Source: Archangium lansingense (GTDB taxonomy: Bacteria; Myxococcota; Myxococcia; Myxococcales; Myxococcaceae). Taken from it: a DNA stretch of 64,000 nucleotides. Location of the stretch: NCBI RefSeq assembly GCF_026626635.1, contig NZ_JAPNKA010000001.1:5766001-5830000 (forward strand), read 5' to 3'. Position numbers and translations under genes: made by a program. Shown piece by piece: positions 29,364-37,590 of this stretch. The notes beneath the pieces were generated by a model, which saw nothing but the letters and a program-made list of their open reading frames with translations, searched no databases and had not been told where the DNA came from. Position 1 is the stretch's first letter. Every line of letters begins with the position of its first letter.

Positions 29364-30371
29364 TCACGCTTCCTCGTCACCCCGGCCTTCGAGCAGGGCG
29401 GCGGAGAACGGGCTCGCGGCTTTCTTCCCAGGCCCGGAGGCCCCCTGGGTACTCCCAGCGGCGAGCGTCTCCGACACCAGGCTGGCCACGTGCCAGGGCT
29501 GCTCCGCTTCGGAGCCGGTGTCCACGTCCAACAAGGCGCGCGCCATGTCTCCCGCGGAGGTGAAGCGCTCGGCGGGGTGGGGGAGCAGAGCGCGCTGGAG
29601 GACGCCCGCCAGGGCTGGCCCGGCCCGTTGCAGCAGGTGCTCGGCGGGCTCCAGGCGCGCGTCCCGCACGGCGAGCAGCAGCTGTGCATCCGTGGCGGCG
29701 GCGAAGGGGCTGCGGCCCACCACGGCCTCGTAGAGGAGCACCCCGAGCGAGAAGAGATCGGCTCTCGCATCCAGGGGGCCGCCGCGGAGCTGCTCGGGGG
29801 ACATGTAGCGCAGCGTGCCGCGCGTGCTGCCGGGCCCAGTGCGCGAGGGCGTGCGCAGCCCCTTGGCGATGCCGAAGTCCCCCAGCTTCACGTCTCCGGT
29901 GTGCCCCAGCAGCACGTTCGCGGGGCTCACATCTCGGTGGACGAGCCCCAGCCACTCGCCCCGGGTGTCGCGCAGGCCGTGCACGTGCTCGAGCGCGCGC
30001 AGCAGACACAGGCCCAGGTGCCGCACGAGCGCGGGCGCCAGTGGTCCTCGCGCGGCGAGCGCCCGGGCCAGGTCCACTCCCTCCACGTACTCCAGCACCA
30101 GGTATGGCGCGCCCGCCTCCAGCCCGAAGTCCAGCACGGAGACAACGTGCGCATGGCCGAAGGTGGCCATCAGCCGCGCCTCCTGAGCGAACATCTGCCG
30201 GTAGGCCTCCTGTCCGGCCAGCTCTGGCAGCAATCGTTTGACGACCACCGGCTTTTCGAAGCCCTCGGGCCCGGGCAGGACGCCGAGGAACACCTCCGCC
30301 ATCCCTCCGCGCGCCAGGCGGGACACCAGCCGGTAGCGGCCCACCGTGCCTGCCTCTCCTCCCTGCGTCAT
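29364..30371 (-). CDS. Ser/Thr protein kinase (cytoplasmic)
   Basis: A 335-residue Hanks-type kinase with all key motifs: glycine loop LARGGMAEVF, lysine in VVVKRLL, HRDVSPANVLL, DFGIAK, activation segment TRGTLRYMSPEQLRGG. The HRDVSPxN form (Ser instead of Lys) is the usual myxobacterial variant. There is no transmembrane helix; the last 60 residues are low complexity. It follows the small lipoprotein gene by 24 bases and precedes the FHA activator by 66 bases. It is a candidate kinase for the FHA ligand. Confidence 0.92.
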   Translation of the reverse strand: MTQGGEAGTVGRYRLVSRLARGGMAEVFLGVLPGPEGFEKPVVVKRLLPELAGQEAYRQMFAQEARLMATFGHAHVVSVLDFGLEAGAPYLVLEYVEGVDLARALAARGPLAPALVRHLGLCLLRALEHVHGLRDTRGEWLGLVHRDVSPANVLLGHTGDVKLGDFGIAKGLRTPSRTGPGSTRGTLRYMSPEQLRGGPLDARADLFSLGVLLYEAVVGRSPFAAATDAQLLLAVRDARLEPAEHLLQRAGPALAGVLQRALLPHPAERFTSAGDMARALLDVDTGSEAEQPWHVASLVSETLAAGSTQGASGPGKKAASPFSAALLEGRGDEEA

Positions 30372-30395
30372 TGCGTCAGTATAGCGGGCGAGCGC

Positions 30396-30764
30396 TCAGT
30401 CCTGGACGTCGTCCTGGCAGATCGAGCCTGCGCCACAGACGAAGAACGCGGTGTTGAAGAAGTCCGTCCCGCTCGTGCACGAGGTGGTGCGGATGCGCTC
30501 CAGGCACTTCTCGAACCCTGTCTCATTGATGGCAGGGCAGTTATCCGCCGTCCACGTGGCCTGGAAGAAATCGCGGGCCTTCACCTCACACTCCATCCGG
30601 TCCTCGAACTCCTTGCCCTCCCCGGAGCCGATTTCCTCACACCCCGCGTAGTAGTCGCAGGTCGCTCGGGTGGCCTGGCCTTGTGCATCCGTGCGCGAGG
30701 TCGGGCCACACGCGGGGAGAAGAAACAGCAGGGACAGCAGGGAGAGGGAGGAAGCGTTGCGCAT
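30396..30764 (-). CDS. Small Cys-containing lipoprotein, first gene of the kinase operon
   Basis: A 122-residue lipoprotein (RNASSLSLLSLLFLLPACGP, lipobox LPAC). The mature part has a spaced set of cysteines (CDYYAGCEEIG; MECEVKARDFF; NCPAINE; KCLERIRTTSC; CGAGSIC), possibly forming disulfides; it resembles small myxobacterial lipoproteins annotated as DUF6184, which I could not confirm. The ATG at 30764 lies about 44 bases after a predicted sigma-54 start. It heads a six-gene operon with two kinases and an FHA activator, and could be a sensor or target. Confidence 0.72.
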   Translation of the reverse strand: MRNASSLSLLSLLFLLPACGPTSRTDAQGQATRATCDYYAGCEEIGSGEGKEFEDRMECEVKARDFFQATWTADNCPAINETGFEKCLERIRTTSCTSGTDFFNTAFFVCGAGSICQDDVQD

Positions 30765-30808
30765 AGGGGTGACTCGCGAAGCAGGGTGAGAGGTGGGCAC
30801 GACGACGT

Positions 30809-30925
30809 GCTCCCCATGAGCAAGGGGCGGGCCAATGCCAAACCCGCGAAACGACGAGGTGGCGGTATGGGGGTTGTAGGCTCGAGACAACAGGGGGGCG
30901 CTGGATCTGTAGGCCGCAGCCAACA
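30809..30925 (-). repeat. Inverted promoter-bearing repeat, copy 2
   Basis: A 117-bp block, the inverted partner of 23420-23535. The same internal signals are conserved: GCCTACA twice, GTTGTCTCGAGCCTACAAC, GTTTCGCGGGTTTGGC, and the sigma-54 box. The differences are mostly transitions. It precedes the lipoprotein-kinase-activator operon. Confidence 0.85.
30819..30835 (-). promoter_or_regulatory. Predicted sigma-54 (-24/-12) promoter of the kinase operon
   Basis: Read on the minus strand, TTGGCCCGCCCCTTGCT has the GG-10-GC spacing and differs from TTGGCACGNNNNTTGCT at one position. The predicted start is near 30808. Confidence 0.75.
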
Positions 30926-30997
30926 CCTGCGCGCTCCCGGGCCTGCTTGGCGTGAGAGTCGAATCTGGAGCGGCGACACCGGTGGTTTGGAGTGGCC

Positions 30998-31636
30998 TCA
31001 GCCCCGCCGCTTCGGTCCATTCCGCGTGACGGGCGAGACTGGGTCCTTCGGCAGGTGCCTCAGCCCCATCCAGCCGAGCGCGGCCACCTGGCGCGCCACG
31101 TGGTCGATGGAGAAGGCGCGGCCCTCGGCCGCCCACCACTGCCCCACCTGGGTGACCATCCCGACGAGCGCGTTGGCGTAGATGGGCGCGACCTTCGGAT
31201 TGTAGCCCGCGTGCTCGAACTCGCTCTGGAAGATGTCGCCCACGCGCTGGGCCAGATCGTCGATGACACGCGTCAGCCCGCGCCGGGCCTCGTCGTTGGG
31301 CGAGTCGCGCGTGAGCACGGCGAAGCCCGCCGGCTCCTCCTTCACATACGTCATGAAGGCCATCACCGCGGCCTCGAAGCGCCCGCGCGGGGTTCCCTGC
31401 GCGATGCTCTCCGACACACGCGCCACCAGGTTGTCCATCTCCCGGTCCACGATGGCCGCGTACAGGCCCTCCTTCGCGCCGAAGTGCTCGTAGACGATGG
31501 GCTTGGACACCCCCGCCTTCTGGGCGATCTCCTCGATGGAGGCCGCCTCGTAACCGTTCGAGGCGAAGACCGACCGCCCCACCTCCATCAGCTGCACTCG
31601 GCGCTCCGCACCCGAGAGGCGTTGTTTCTTGGCCAC
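30998..31636 (-). CDS. TetR/AcrR family regulator
   Basis: A 212-residue repressor. The DNA-binding part is LMEVGRSVFASNGYEAASIE, EIAQKAGVSKPIVYEHFGAK, then a ligand domain with MAFMTYVKEEPAGFAVLTRD. Members with this pattern often control lipid genes. It is divergent from the fatty-acid desaturase at 31720. The 83-base gap holds two inverted repeats that are good operator candidates. The start is the ATG at 31636. Confidence 0.88.
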   Translation of the reverse strand: MAKKQRLSGAERRVQLMEVGRSVFASNGYEAASIEEIAQKAGVSKPIVYEHFGAKEGLYAAIVDREMDNLVARVSESIAQGTPRGRFEAAVMAFMTYVKEEPAGFAVLTRDSPNDEARRGLTRVIDDLAQRVGDIFQSEFEHAGYNPKVAPIYANALVGMVTQVGQWWAAEGRAFSIDHVARQVAALGWMGLRHLPKDPVSPVTRNGPKRRG

Positions 31637-31646
31637 GTTGACCTCG

Positions 31647-31695
31647 AACCTACGTTTGGGTAGGTTACCGAATCGAAAGTTACTCAGCGGTAACC
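31647..31695. promoter_or_regulatory. Inverted-repeat operators between tetR and desaturase
   Basis: AACCTAC (31647-31653) and GTAGGTT (31660-31666) form a 7-bp inverted repeat. GGTTACC (31663-31669) and GGTAACC (31689-31695) form a second, overlapping one. Both lie between divergent starts, as expected for TetR binding. Confidence 0.6.
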
Positions 31696-31719
31696 CGCCG
31701 TGAGAGAGAGGGAGTCCCC

Positions 31720-32535
31720 GTGTACCTCGCCGCTTGCTTCGCTGTCTTCGCCATCGCGTACCTGCTGAACATCTTCACGATTACAGTGGGTTACCATCGA
31801 GGCCTGGCGCACAAGGCGGTGCGCATGCATCCGGTCTTGCGCAGGTGGGTCATCCACGGGGGCAACTGGTTGACGGGTCTGGACCCGAAGGCGTGGGTGG
31901 TCATGCATCGCCTGCACCATGAGCACTCCGACACGCCCCTGGATCCCCACTCGCCGGTCAACGTGGGCCTCCTCGGCATCGCCCTGGAGCAGCTGCGCAG
32001 CTACAAGCGAGTCATCGTGGGGCTGCTGAAGAATGACCCGGCGTACACCCGGTACGCGAGGGATCTCGACTTCCCACTCAACGTGCTCAACCGCACGAAT
32101 CGCTGGTACCTGCCCTACGTGGTGCACGGACTGGTGGGGCTCGGGCTGGCGCTCAGCGTGGGCTGGCTGCTGGGGGCGTCCTACTTCTTCGGGATGATGA
32201 GCCACCCCGTGCAGGGCGGCCTCGTGAACTCGCTCGGCCACGCGGTGGGCCCGCGCAACTTCGAGACGTCCGACAACTCGCGCAACAACCACCTTGCCGC
32301 CTGGCTCATCTTCGGCGAGGGCTTCCAGAACAACCACCACGCCTACCCCGGCTCGGCGTCCTTCTCGTACCACCGCCACGAGGTTGATCTGGGCTACGGC
32401 GTATGCGTGGTGCTCGAGAAGCTGGGCCTGGCCACCATCAACCGCGCCTACCTCATCCCGCGCGCGCAGCGCGGGGCGGTGGGCGTAGCCGTGACGGTGA
32501 TGGCGGAGCCCCACGAGGTCGAGGTGCGGTCGTGA
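31720..32535 (+). CDS. Fatty-acid (acyl-CoA) desaturase
   Basis: A 271-residue membrane di-iron enzyme that introduces a double bond, probably at Delta-9. The three histidine boxes are present: HRGLAH (26-31), HRLHHEH (63-69) and GFQNNHHAYP near residue 205. NSLGHAVGPRNFETSDNSRN is the typical loop before the third box. Hydrophobic helices are at the N-terminus and near residues 137-165. The start is the GTG at 31720. It shares a 4-base overlap with the hemolysin-III gene and is probably controlled by the divergent TetR, making this a membrane-fluidity unit. Confidence 0.92.
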   Translation: MYLAACFAVFAIAYLLNIFTITVGYHRGLAHKAVRMHPVLRRWVIHGGNWLTGLDPKAWVVMHRLHHEHSDTPLDPHSPVNVGLLGIALEQLRSYKRVIVGLLKNDPAYTRYARDLDFPLNVLNRTNRWYLPYVVHGLVGLGLALSVGWLLGASYFFGMMSHPVQGGLVNSLGHAVGPRNFETSDNSRNNHLAAWLIFGEGFQNNHHAYPGSASFSYHRHEVDLGYGVCVVLEKLGLATINRAYLIPRAQRGAVGVAVTVMAEPHEVEVRS

Positions 32536-33188
32536 GCTCCGTGGGGGTCGTCGTGAAGCCCCGCATGCGGGGCGTGCTGCACCAGTTCGCGGCCGCCGTG
32601 GCTCTGGGGGCTGGGCTCGTCCTCATCTCCATGGCGCCCAGCGAGCGGTCCGCCACGGCGGCCGCGCTGTTTGCCGTCAGCCTCGTCACCCTGTTCACGG
32701 TGAGCGCGACGTACCATCGGGTGAACTGGTCCGTACCGGCGAGGGCATGGATGCGGCGGATGGACCACGCCTCCATCTTCGTCCTCATCGCGGGCACCTA
32801 CACGCCCGTTGCGCTCATCGGCCTGCCAGAGGCGGCCGGCAACAACCTGCTGCTCGCCGTCTGGAGCGGGGCGCTGTTGGGGGTGCTGAAGTCGCTGTTC
32901 TGGGTCAATGCGCCAAAGGCCCTCACGGCGGCGCTCGCCGTTGGGGTGGGCTGGACGCTGGTGCCCTACTTCAACGAGGTGCGCCGCTCGCTCGGCATGA
33001 CGGAGCTGGCGCTCATCCTCTTGGGTGGGGTGGCCTACACGGTGGGCGCGGTCGCGTACGCCTCGAAGCGGCCGAAGCTTCAGCCCGAGGTGTTCGGCTA
33101 CCACGAGGTGTTCCACGCGCTGACCATCGTGGGCGCGGTGCTCCACTTCGCCGCGGTGCTCTTGCTGGTCCGCTCCGCTCCCGCCTGA
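32532..33188 (+). CDS. Hemolysin III/PAQR-type membrane protein (TrhA-like)
   Basis: A 218-residue protein with seven hydrophobic segments. PAQR motifs are SATYHRVNW, RRMDHASIFVLIAGTYTPV and YHEVFHALTIVGAVLHFAAV; their histidines and aspartate make the zinc site. Bacterial members influence membrane lipid balance and are called hemolysin III for historical reasons. The start is the GTG at 32532, overlapping the desaturase stop (GTGA), so the two are coupled. The desaturase partner supports a lipid-homeostasis role rather than a toxin. Confidence 0.9.
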   Translation: MSSVGVVVKPRMRGVLHQFAAAVALGAGLVLISMAPSERSATAAALFAVSLVTLFTVSATYHRVNWSVPARAWMRRMDHASIFVLIAGTYTPVALIGLPEAAGNNLLLAVWSGALLGVLKSLFWVNAPKALTAALAVGVGWTLVPYFNEVRRSLGMTELALILLGGVAYTVGAVAYASKRPKLQPEVFGYHEVFHALTIVGAVLHFAAVLLLVRSAPA

Positions 33189-33295
33189 AAGCCCCTCCCG
33201 CGGCTCAGGTCCGCTTCCGGAAGGGGAAGCTGTTCCCGCGCAGTGCGTGAACTGGCATCGCTATCCCCTTGAGGTAGCTTCAGCAGCCAGTCGCT

Positions 33296-34048
33296 ATGCC
33301 GAACATTCGGGTCCTGACTTGGAACGCCTTTGGTGGGAGCACGGCGAACCTCGCCACCGCCATCAACTCGCTGAATATCGACGTCACGGTGCTTCAGGAG
33401 ACCCACAACAACGGGGCCAATGCCTTCTACAACCCCCTGAACGCCCTCGGTGGTTACACGGTGTCAGGCCCGTTCACCGAGAATGTGACGCGGCAGACTC
33501 CCACCGGGAACAACTTCTACCCGGATCCGAGCCAGCGGCGCTCCTATGCGGTGGTGACCCGGAACGCGACCGTCGGTGCAGTGGCCGCCGCCTTGGTCGA
33601 CTACACCACGGATGGAGCCTACGTCATCCCCAACAGTGCCTTTAATGCCGGCATGCAGGGCTTCACCTACCGCCCCCCGCTGCGAGTGACGTTCACGCAT
33701 AACGGCAATGCCTGTGTCATCTACAACTGGCACGCGCCGCTGATTCACCAGAACGCCCGAGGCATCCAGTTGTTCGATGGTTGCAATACGCTCGCCAATG
33801 ACGTGGCGGGCGGCAACCTGGTCATCATCGGGGCGGACATGAACAACAATGCGCTTCCAGCCCACCGTTTCGCGGCCTTCGATGGGCTCGCGGACGGCTA
33901 CGATCATCTGCTCGCGGCCAACACAGTCGGAGCCAATCCGGTGGTGGATCTTCGCACGCTGGCTGGCGTGACAGCGGTGCAGATCGGTTATCTCAACGCG
34001 CTCTATTCCGCTCCGCACTGGGCGGTTCCAGCGCGTATCAGCTACTGA
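33296..34048 (+). CDS. DNase I/CdtB-like endonuclease-phosphatase domain protein
   Basis: A 250-residue protein of the endonuclease/exonuclease/phosphatase fold. The catalytic series is visible in order: WN (N10), LQETH (E35), NWHAP (H146), GADMNN (D181, N183) and YDHLL (D203, H204). Spacing resembles CdtB, the nuclease subunit of cytolethal distending toxin, more than exonuclease III. There is no signal peptide or transmembrane helix, and the protein is a bare catalytic domain. No CdtA/C-like gene is near. It converges with a small unknown gene at 34073. It could be a secreted predation toxin or a cellular phosphatase. Confidence 0.82.
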   Translation: MPNIRVLTWNAFGGSTANLATAINSLNIDVTVLQETHNNGANAFYNPLNALGGYTVSGPFTENVTRQTPTGNNFYPDPSQRRSYAVVTRNATVGAVAAALVDYTTDGAYVIPNSAFNAGMQGFTYRPPLRVTFTHNGNACVIYNWHAPLIHQNARGIQLFDGCNTLANDVAGGNLVIIGADMNNNALPAHRFAAFDGLADGYDHLLAANTVGANPVVDLRTLAGVTAVQIGYLNALYSAPHWAVPARISY

Positions 34049-34072
34049 GTGGGCGGGCTCAGGCGTTCAGTC

Positions 34073-34432
34073 TCAAGTGGGAGCCTGGTACGGCACCTTC
34101 TGCCAGTACCGCTCGCCCTGTTCTTTCTCCCAGCGCACCTGAGCGACCGTGCTTCCTCGGACGAGCACCAGCTTCCCGTTTCCCCGTGCGTAGGAGCCTT
34201 CGAAGACCCCCTCGTTATCGACCTGATACTCCTCTGTCCGACGCCGCCAGATGATGTCCTGGCGCGACTCGCGCTGGCGGGCTTCTATCCGCTCCCGTCG
34301 GATCTGGCGGTAGTCTTCGGACGACGGCAGTGTCTTCAGCCCAGGCCGGTGCGGCTTGGTCAGGTATGTGGGTCGGGGCTGGTGCGTTGGATCGACGCAG
34401 ATGCCCACCTCACAGAAGACACATGACACCAT
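34073..34432 (-). CDS. Small protein of unknown function
   Basis: A 119-residue protein I do not recognise. Three cysteines lie near the N-terminus (SCVFCEVGIC), followed by a Pro-rich stretch, a strongly charged helix (YRQIRRERIEARQRESRQDI) and a beta-like end. GGAGG lies just upstream; ATG 34432 and an in-frame GTG at 34429 are both possible, the latter with better spacing. It converges with the DNase I-like gene, 24 bases apart. Too little is visible to call it an immunity protein. Confidence 0.5.
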   Translation of the reverse strand: MVSCVFCEVGICVDPTHQPRPTYLTKPHRPGLKTLPSSEDYRQIRRERIEARQRESRQDIIWRRRTEEYQVDNEGVFEGSYARGNGKLVLVRGSTVAQVRWEKEQGERYWQKVPYQAPT

Positions 34433-34528
34433 TCACCTCCGCGATTCGCTTTTGCTGAGCCCTGCTTCTGTGCAGGCGAGTATAGAGCGCCCCATCCGCT
34501 CGCACGAAGAAGCAGCAGGGTTCAGGCT

Positions 34529-35854
34529 CTACGGGCCTGGGGGGAACGGCGCCTGCGCGGAGTCCCCTGGGGTGGAGGTGAGCTCGTTGCGAACCACGAG
34601 TCCTCCCTTCATCACGAATCGCACGCGCAGCAGCTCCGTCACGTCCGCCAGCGGGTCCCCGGAGAGGGCGATCAGGTCCGCGTACTTGCCGGGCGCCAGC
34701 GTGCCGACGTGCTCCTGGAGCCCGAGCAGCTCCGCGGCCCGCGAAGTGGCCGCCCGGATGGCTTCGATGGGCGGCAGCCCCGCGCGGTGGAGCGCCACCA
34801 CTTCCCAGGCGTTGCGCCCCTGGTTGCGTGCCGAGTTCGCGTCGAAGCCGCTGGCGATCTTCACGCCGAGCTCGTGGGCGAGCGCCACCACCTTGCGAAT
34901 GGACTGAAGCCTCTTGTCGTAGGCCTGCTTCGCCTGCTCGTTGGGGGCCTCCGCCACGGCCACCTCGAAGTAACCGAGCGTGGGGACGAGGACGGCTCCC
35001 TTCTTCTTGATCAGCTCCAGTGCCGCGCGGTCCGCCTCGTGGCCGTGCTCGATGGAGTCCGCGCCGGCCTCCAGGGCATTGCGGATGCCTTGGCTCGACA
35101 CGGCGTGCGCGGCAATCTTGCGCCGGGCCTTGTGCGCCTCCTCGATGATGGCTCGCATCTCCTCGACGGTGAGCGTGGGATTCTTCCAGTCCGCGTAGAT
35201 CTTGAGGAGATCCGCGCCATGGCCGAGCTGCTCCCGCGCCGCGCGGCGCGCCTCCTCGACGCCACTGATGGTTTGCGCGCCGGTGGGACGGTCCTTCAGG
35301 TCGGGTGAGAGGCCGAACGGGTAATAGCTTCCCACCGCGGCAATTCCCCGGGTGGACACCAGCATCCTGGGGCCTTCGACCAGCCCTTGGCGGATGGCGT
35401 CTCGCAGCGCGACGTCCGCGTAGAAGGCTCCCTCGCTCTCGACATCCCGGACGGTGGTGAATCCGGCGCGCAGCGTGGCCCTGGCATTCGCCGCGCCCTC
35501 CAGGGCTCGGAAGGCCTGGGACTTGGTGATCAGATCCACTGCGTAGCCCTCGGGTGTCTCCGGCATCCGCGCCAGCAGGTGTGTATGGGCGTCGATCAGC
35601 CCCGGCAGAACGGTGGCTCCGCCGAGATCGAGTACCTCGGCCCCTTCAGGCACCGGCAGCCCGGGCCCCACCGCCGAGATCCGCTCGTTCTCGATCACGA
35701 TGACCGGGTTCTTGATGAATGCGCCGCTGTGCACATCGAGCAGTCGGGCCGCGCGGACGACTAGCGGCTTCTTCGGAGCGCTCTGCGGAGCATGCTGAGC
35801 CGCCGCGCTCGCGGCCAGGAGGAGCAACGGCAACACCCTGACGAACAGGTTCAT
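34529..35854 (-). CDS. Exported imidazolonepropionase-like amidohydrolase
   Basis: A 441-residue metal-dependent hydrolase with a signal peptide (RVLPLLLLAASAAAQ). Amidohydrolase signatures in order: GLIDAHTHLL (HxH metal site), LLKIYADWKN (candidate carboxylated Lys), KIAAHAVS and SIEHGHE (metal His), and SGFDANS in the usual catalytic Asp region. The final GTLAPGKYADLIALSGDPL is the common closing motif. Exported members include Xaa-Pro-type dipeptidases. It is a single gene; the substrate is unknown. Confidence 0.9.
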   Translation of the reverse strand: MNLFVRVLPLLLLAASAAAQHAPQSAPKKPLVVRAARLLDVHSGAFIKNPVIVIENERISAVGPGLPVPEGAEVLDLGGATVLPGLIDAHTHLLARMPETPEGYAVDLITKSQAFRALEGAANARATLRAGFTTVRDVESEGAFYADVALRDAIRQGLVEGPRMLVSTRGIAAVGSYYPFGLSPDLKDRPTGAQTISGVEEARRAAREQLGHGADLLKIYADWKNPTLTVEEMRAIIEEAHKARRKIAAHAVSSQGIRNALEAGADSIEHGHEADRAALELIKKKGAVLVPTLGYFEVAVAEAPNEQAKQAYDKRLQSIRKVVALAHELGVKIASGFDANSARNQGRNAWEVVALHRAGLPPIEAIRAATSRAAELLGLQEHVGTLAPGKYADLIALSGDPLADVTELLRVRFVMKGGLVVRNELTSTPGDSAQAPFPPGP

Positions 35855-36068
35855 GACACCGCATCATGCAGGAAATCGGTCCAGCGAAGGTGTCAGACAC
35901 TTCGGTGGGACGAGGTCCATTCTTGGTGAGGCGCGCCCAGGTCGTCGGCGTCGGCCCCAGGGAACTGCTCCGCGCCAGCTGCTGAGGGGGCGGGTTGGCG
36001 CGGAGGGGGCTGACAGATGCCACCCGGGTTGTGCGCCGGGCGGCGAGGTCATCAATGCGGCATCCGGC

Positions 36069-36470
36069 CTAGCTCTTCGAGCCTTGGCGCGCGGCGTCGA
36101 CACTCCAGATGCCCGAGCCGTGCGCGGAGATGTAGAGGAAGACGAAGCAGTAGAGCGCGGCGAGCTCGCCCTTGTTCACGATGGGGAGGATGTTGCCCTG
36201 GTTGGGGATCACGTGCCCCATGAAGTAGGCGACCGCCATGGTGCCGCTCGAGATGAAGGCCGCGGGTGCGGCGAACAGCCCGATCAAGACGAGCACGCCG
36301 CCCACGAACTCGATTCCTCCGGCGCCGTAGACGATGAAGGGGGGCGCCCCAGGAGGCACTCCGCCGAACAGGCCGAAGAGTTTCTGCATCCCGTGAAACA
36401 TGAACATGAATCCGGTCATGATTCGGAGCAGGGCATAGATGCGTTCAGCATGCGGCTTCAGGAATCCCAT
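36069..36470 (-). CDS. DoxX family membrane protein
   Basis: A 133-residue protein with four hydrophobic helices. DoxX signatures: LLRIMTGFMFMFHGMQKLFG, YGAGGIEFVGGVLVLIGLF, and TMAVAYFMGH. A strong ribosome site (AAGGAGAAACC) immediately precedes the ATG at 36470. DoxX proteins are linked to thiol/redox handling at the membrane, often with pirin or SDR genes, and a pirin gene lies next on the same strand. It is probably transcribed on its own or with that neighbour. Confidence 0.87.
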   Translation of the reverse strand: MGFLKPHAERIYALLRIMTGFMFMFHGMQKLFGLFGGVPPGAPPFIVYGAGGIEFVGGVLVLIGLFAAPAAFISSGTMAVAYFMGHVIPNQGNILPIVNKGELAALYCFVFLYISAHGSGIWSVDAARQGSKS

Positions 36471-36569
36471 GGTTTCTCCTTGAGTAGGGCACGACACGCG
36501 CTGAGCTGACCTCATCAGATATGCGCGGCTCGTGCGACATGGACGACAGGCAAGACCTGCACGGGCCTT

Positions 36570-37457
36570 TTAACGCCGTGGCGGGGGACCGTAGCGGCCG
36601 GAACGATACTCGCCCATCACCCTCAGGATGTCGGCCTGCGTGTCTCCGATGAATGGTCCATAGCTGACAAGCGGCTCTCCCTGGGGCTGACCGGCGTACA
36701 GCAAGGCTCGCGCCCGAGTGGTTCCAGTGATGCGGATGGAGCTGTCCCCAGCGCTCTCCGGGCGATCCAGCCAGCCCACCTGTCCGGGTCGCAGTACCCG
36801 CTCATCCGGGCCCACCGCGAGCTCACCCTCTAGCGCGTAGAAGAAGCCGTTGTACGAGCCAGGCAGGTCCTGCTCGATGGACGCGCCCGGCTCGAGCAGG
36901 AACTCGGCGAGGGTGACCGGCACGTAGTTCTTCGTCTCCGACCGCACCCCTCCCGAACTGCCGCTGTACAGCCGGATTTCCACCCCCGCTTCGCGCCGGA
37001 CCGGGAGCCCCGAGTAGGGGATGTCCTGGAAGCTGGCGGGAGCCCAGCGCTGCGCCTTGGGCAGCGTCAGCCAGAGCTGGAGGATGCGGGCCTGGCCCGC
37101 GGCGTTCTCCAGGCCTTCGCCATGGACGACCCCGCTCCCAGCCGTCATCCACTGCGCGTCGCGTTCGCCCAGCCTGCCGCCGTCGTGGACCATCCCGCCC
37201 TTCAAAACCAGGGTCACTGTCTCGAAGCCTGCGTGCGGATGCGGCCCTCCAATCGGCTTGCCGTCGAGCCGGTCGTCCATGAACAGGATGAACGGATCGG
37301 AGAGGGCGTAGTCCTCCTGCGAGATGACCGGCACCACCGTGTGCGCGGGCCCGAACTGCCCCGGCATCGGAGCGGGAAGGTCGATGACTCGCTCCAGGCG
37401 GCGCTCCACCACTTGCTGTTGATGGGTGCTGGAATAGCGATTCGAGGTGTTTGCCAT
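36570..37457 (-). CDS. Pirin family protein
   Basis: A 295-residue bicupin of the pirin family. The N-terminal cupin has PHPHAGFETVT and SGVVHGEG, giving the iron ligands (two His, one His, one Glu). The second cupin is degenerate (FFYALEGELAVG). Bacterial pirins include quercetinases and redox regulators. The frame is open upstream, but ATG 37457 (MANTSNRYSS) starts the conserved region. It lies between DoxX and an SDR/TetR pair on the same strand. Confidence 0.9.
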   Translation of the reverse strand: MANTSNRYSSTHQQQVVERRLERVIDLPAPMPGQFGPAHTVVPVISQEDYALSDPFILFMDDRLDGKPIGGPHPHAGFETVTLVLKGGMVHDGGRLGERDAQWMTAGSGVVHGEGLENAAGQARILQLWLTLPKAQRWAPASFQDIPYSGLPVRREAGVEIRLYSGSSGGVRSETKNYVPVTLAEFLLEPGASIEQDLPGSYNGFFYALEGELAVGPDERVLRPGQVGWLDRPESAGDSSIRITGTTRARALLYAGQPQGEPLVSYGPFIGDTQADILRVMGEYRSGRYGPPPRR

Positions 37458-37590
37458 GGTCCGAAAATGCAGAGGCCGCATTGGACGTTCCATGGCATCT
37501 AGTCCAAAAGAATTGACCAGTCGTCCAGCCCACCAGGACGATGGGGGCACCGACGTCTTCGCGGGTGTGCCGGCGGCCAGCGCTGCTCGG

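Noticed and set aside
32532..33188. Hemolysin III as a toxin
   Set aside because: The name is historical; motifs are PAQR-type and the neighbour is a desaturase, which fits lipid balance.
34073..34432. Immunity protein for the DNase I-like protein
   Set aside because: It is convergent rather than co-transcribed and shows no immunity-family pattern; proximity alone is not enough.
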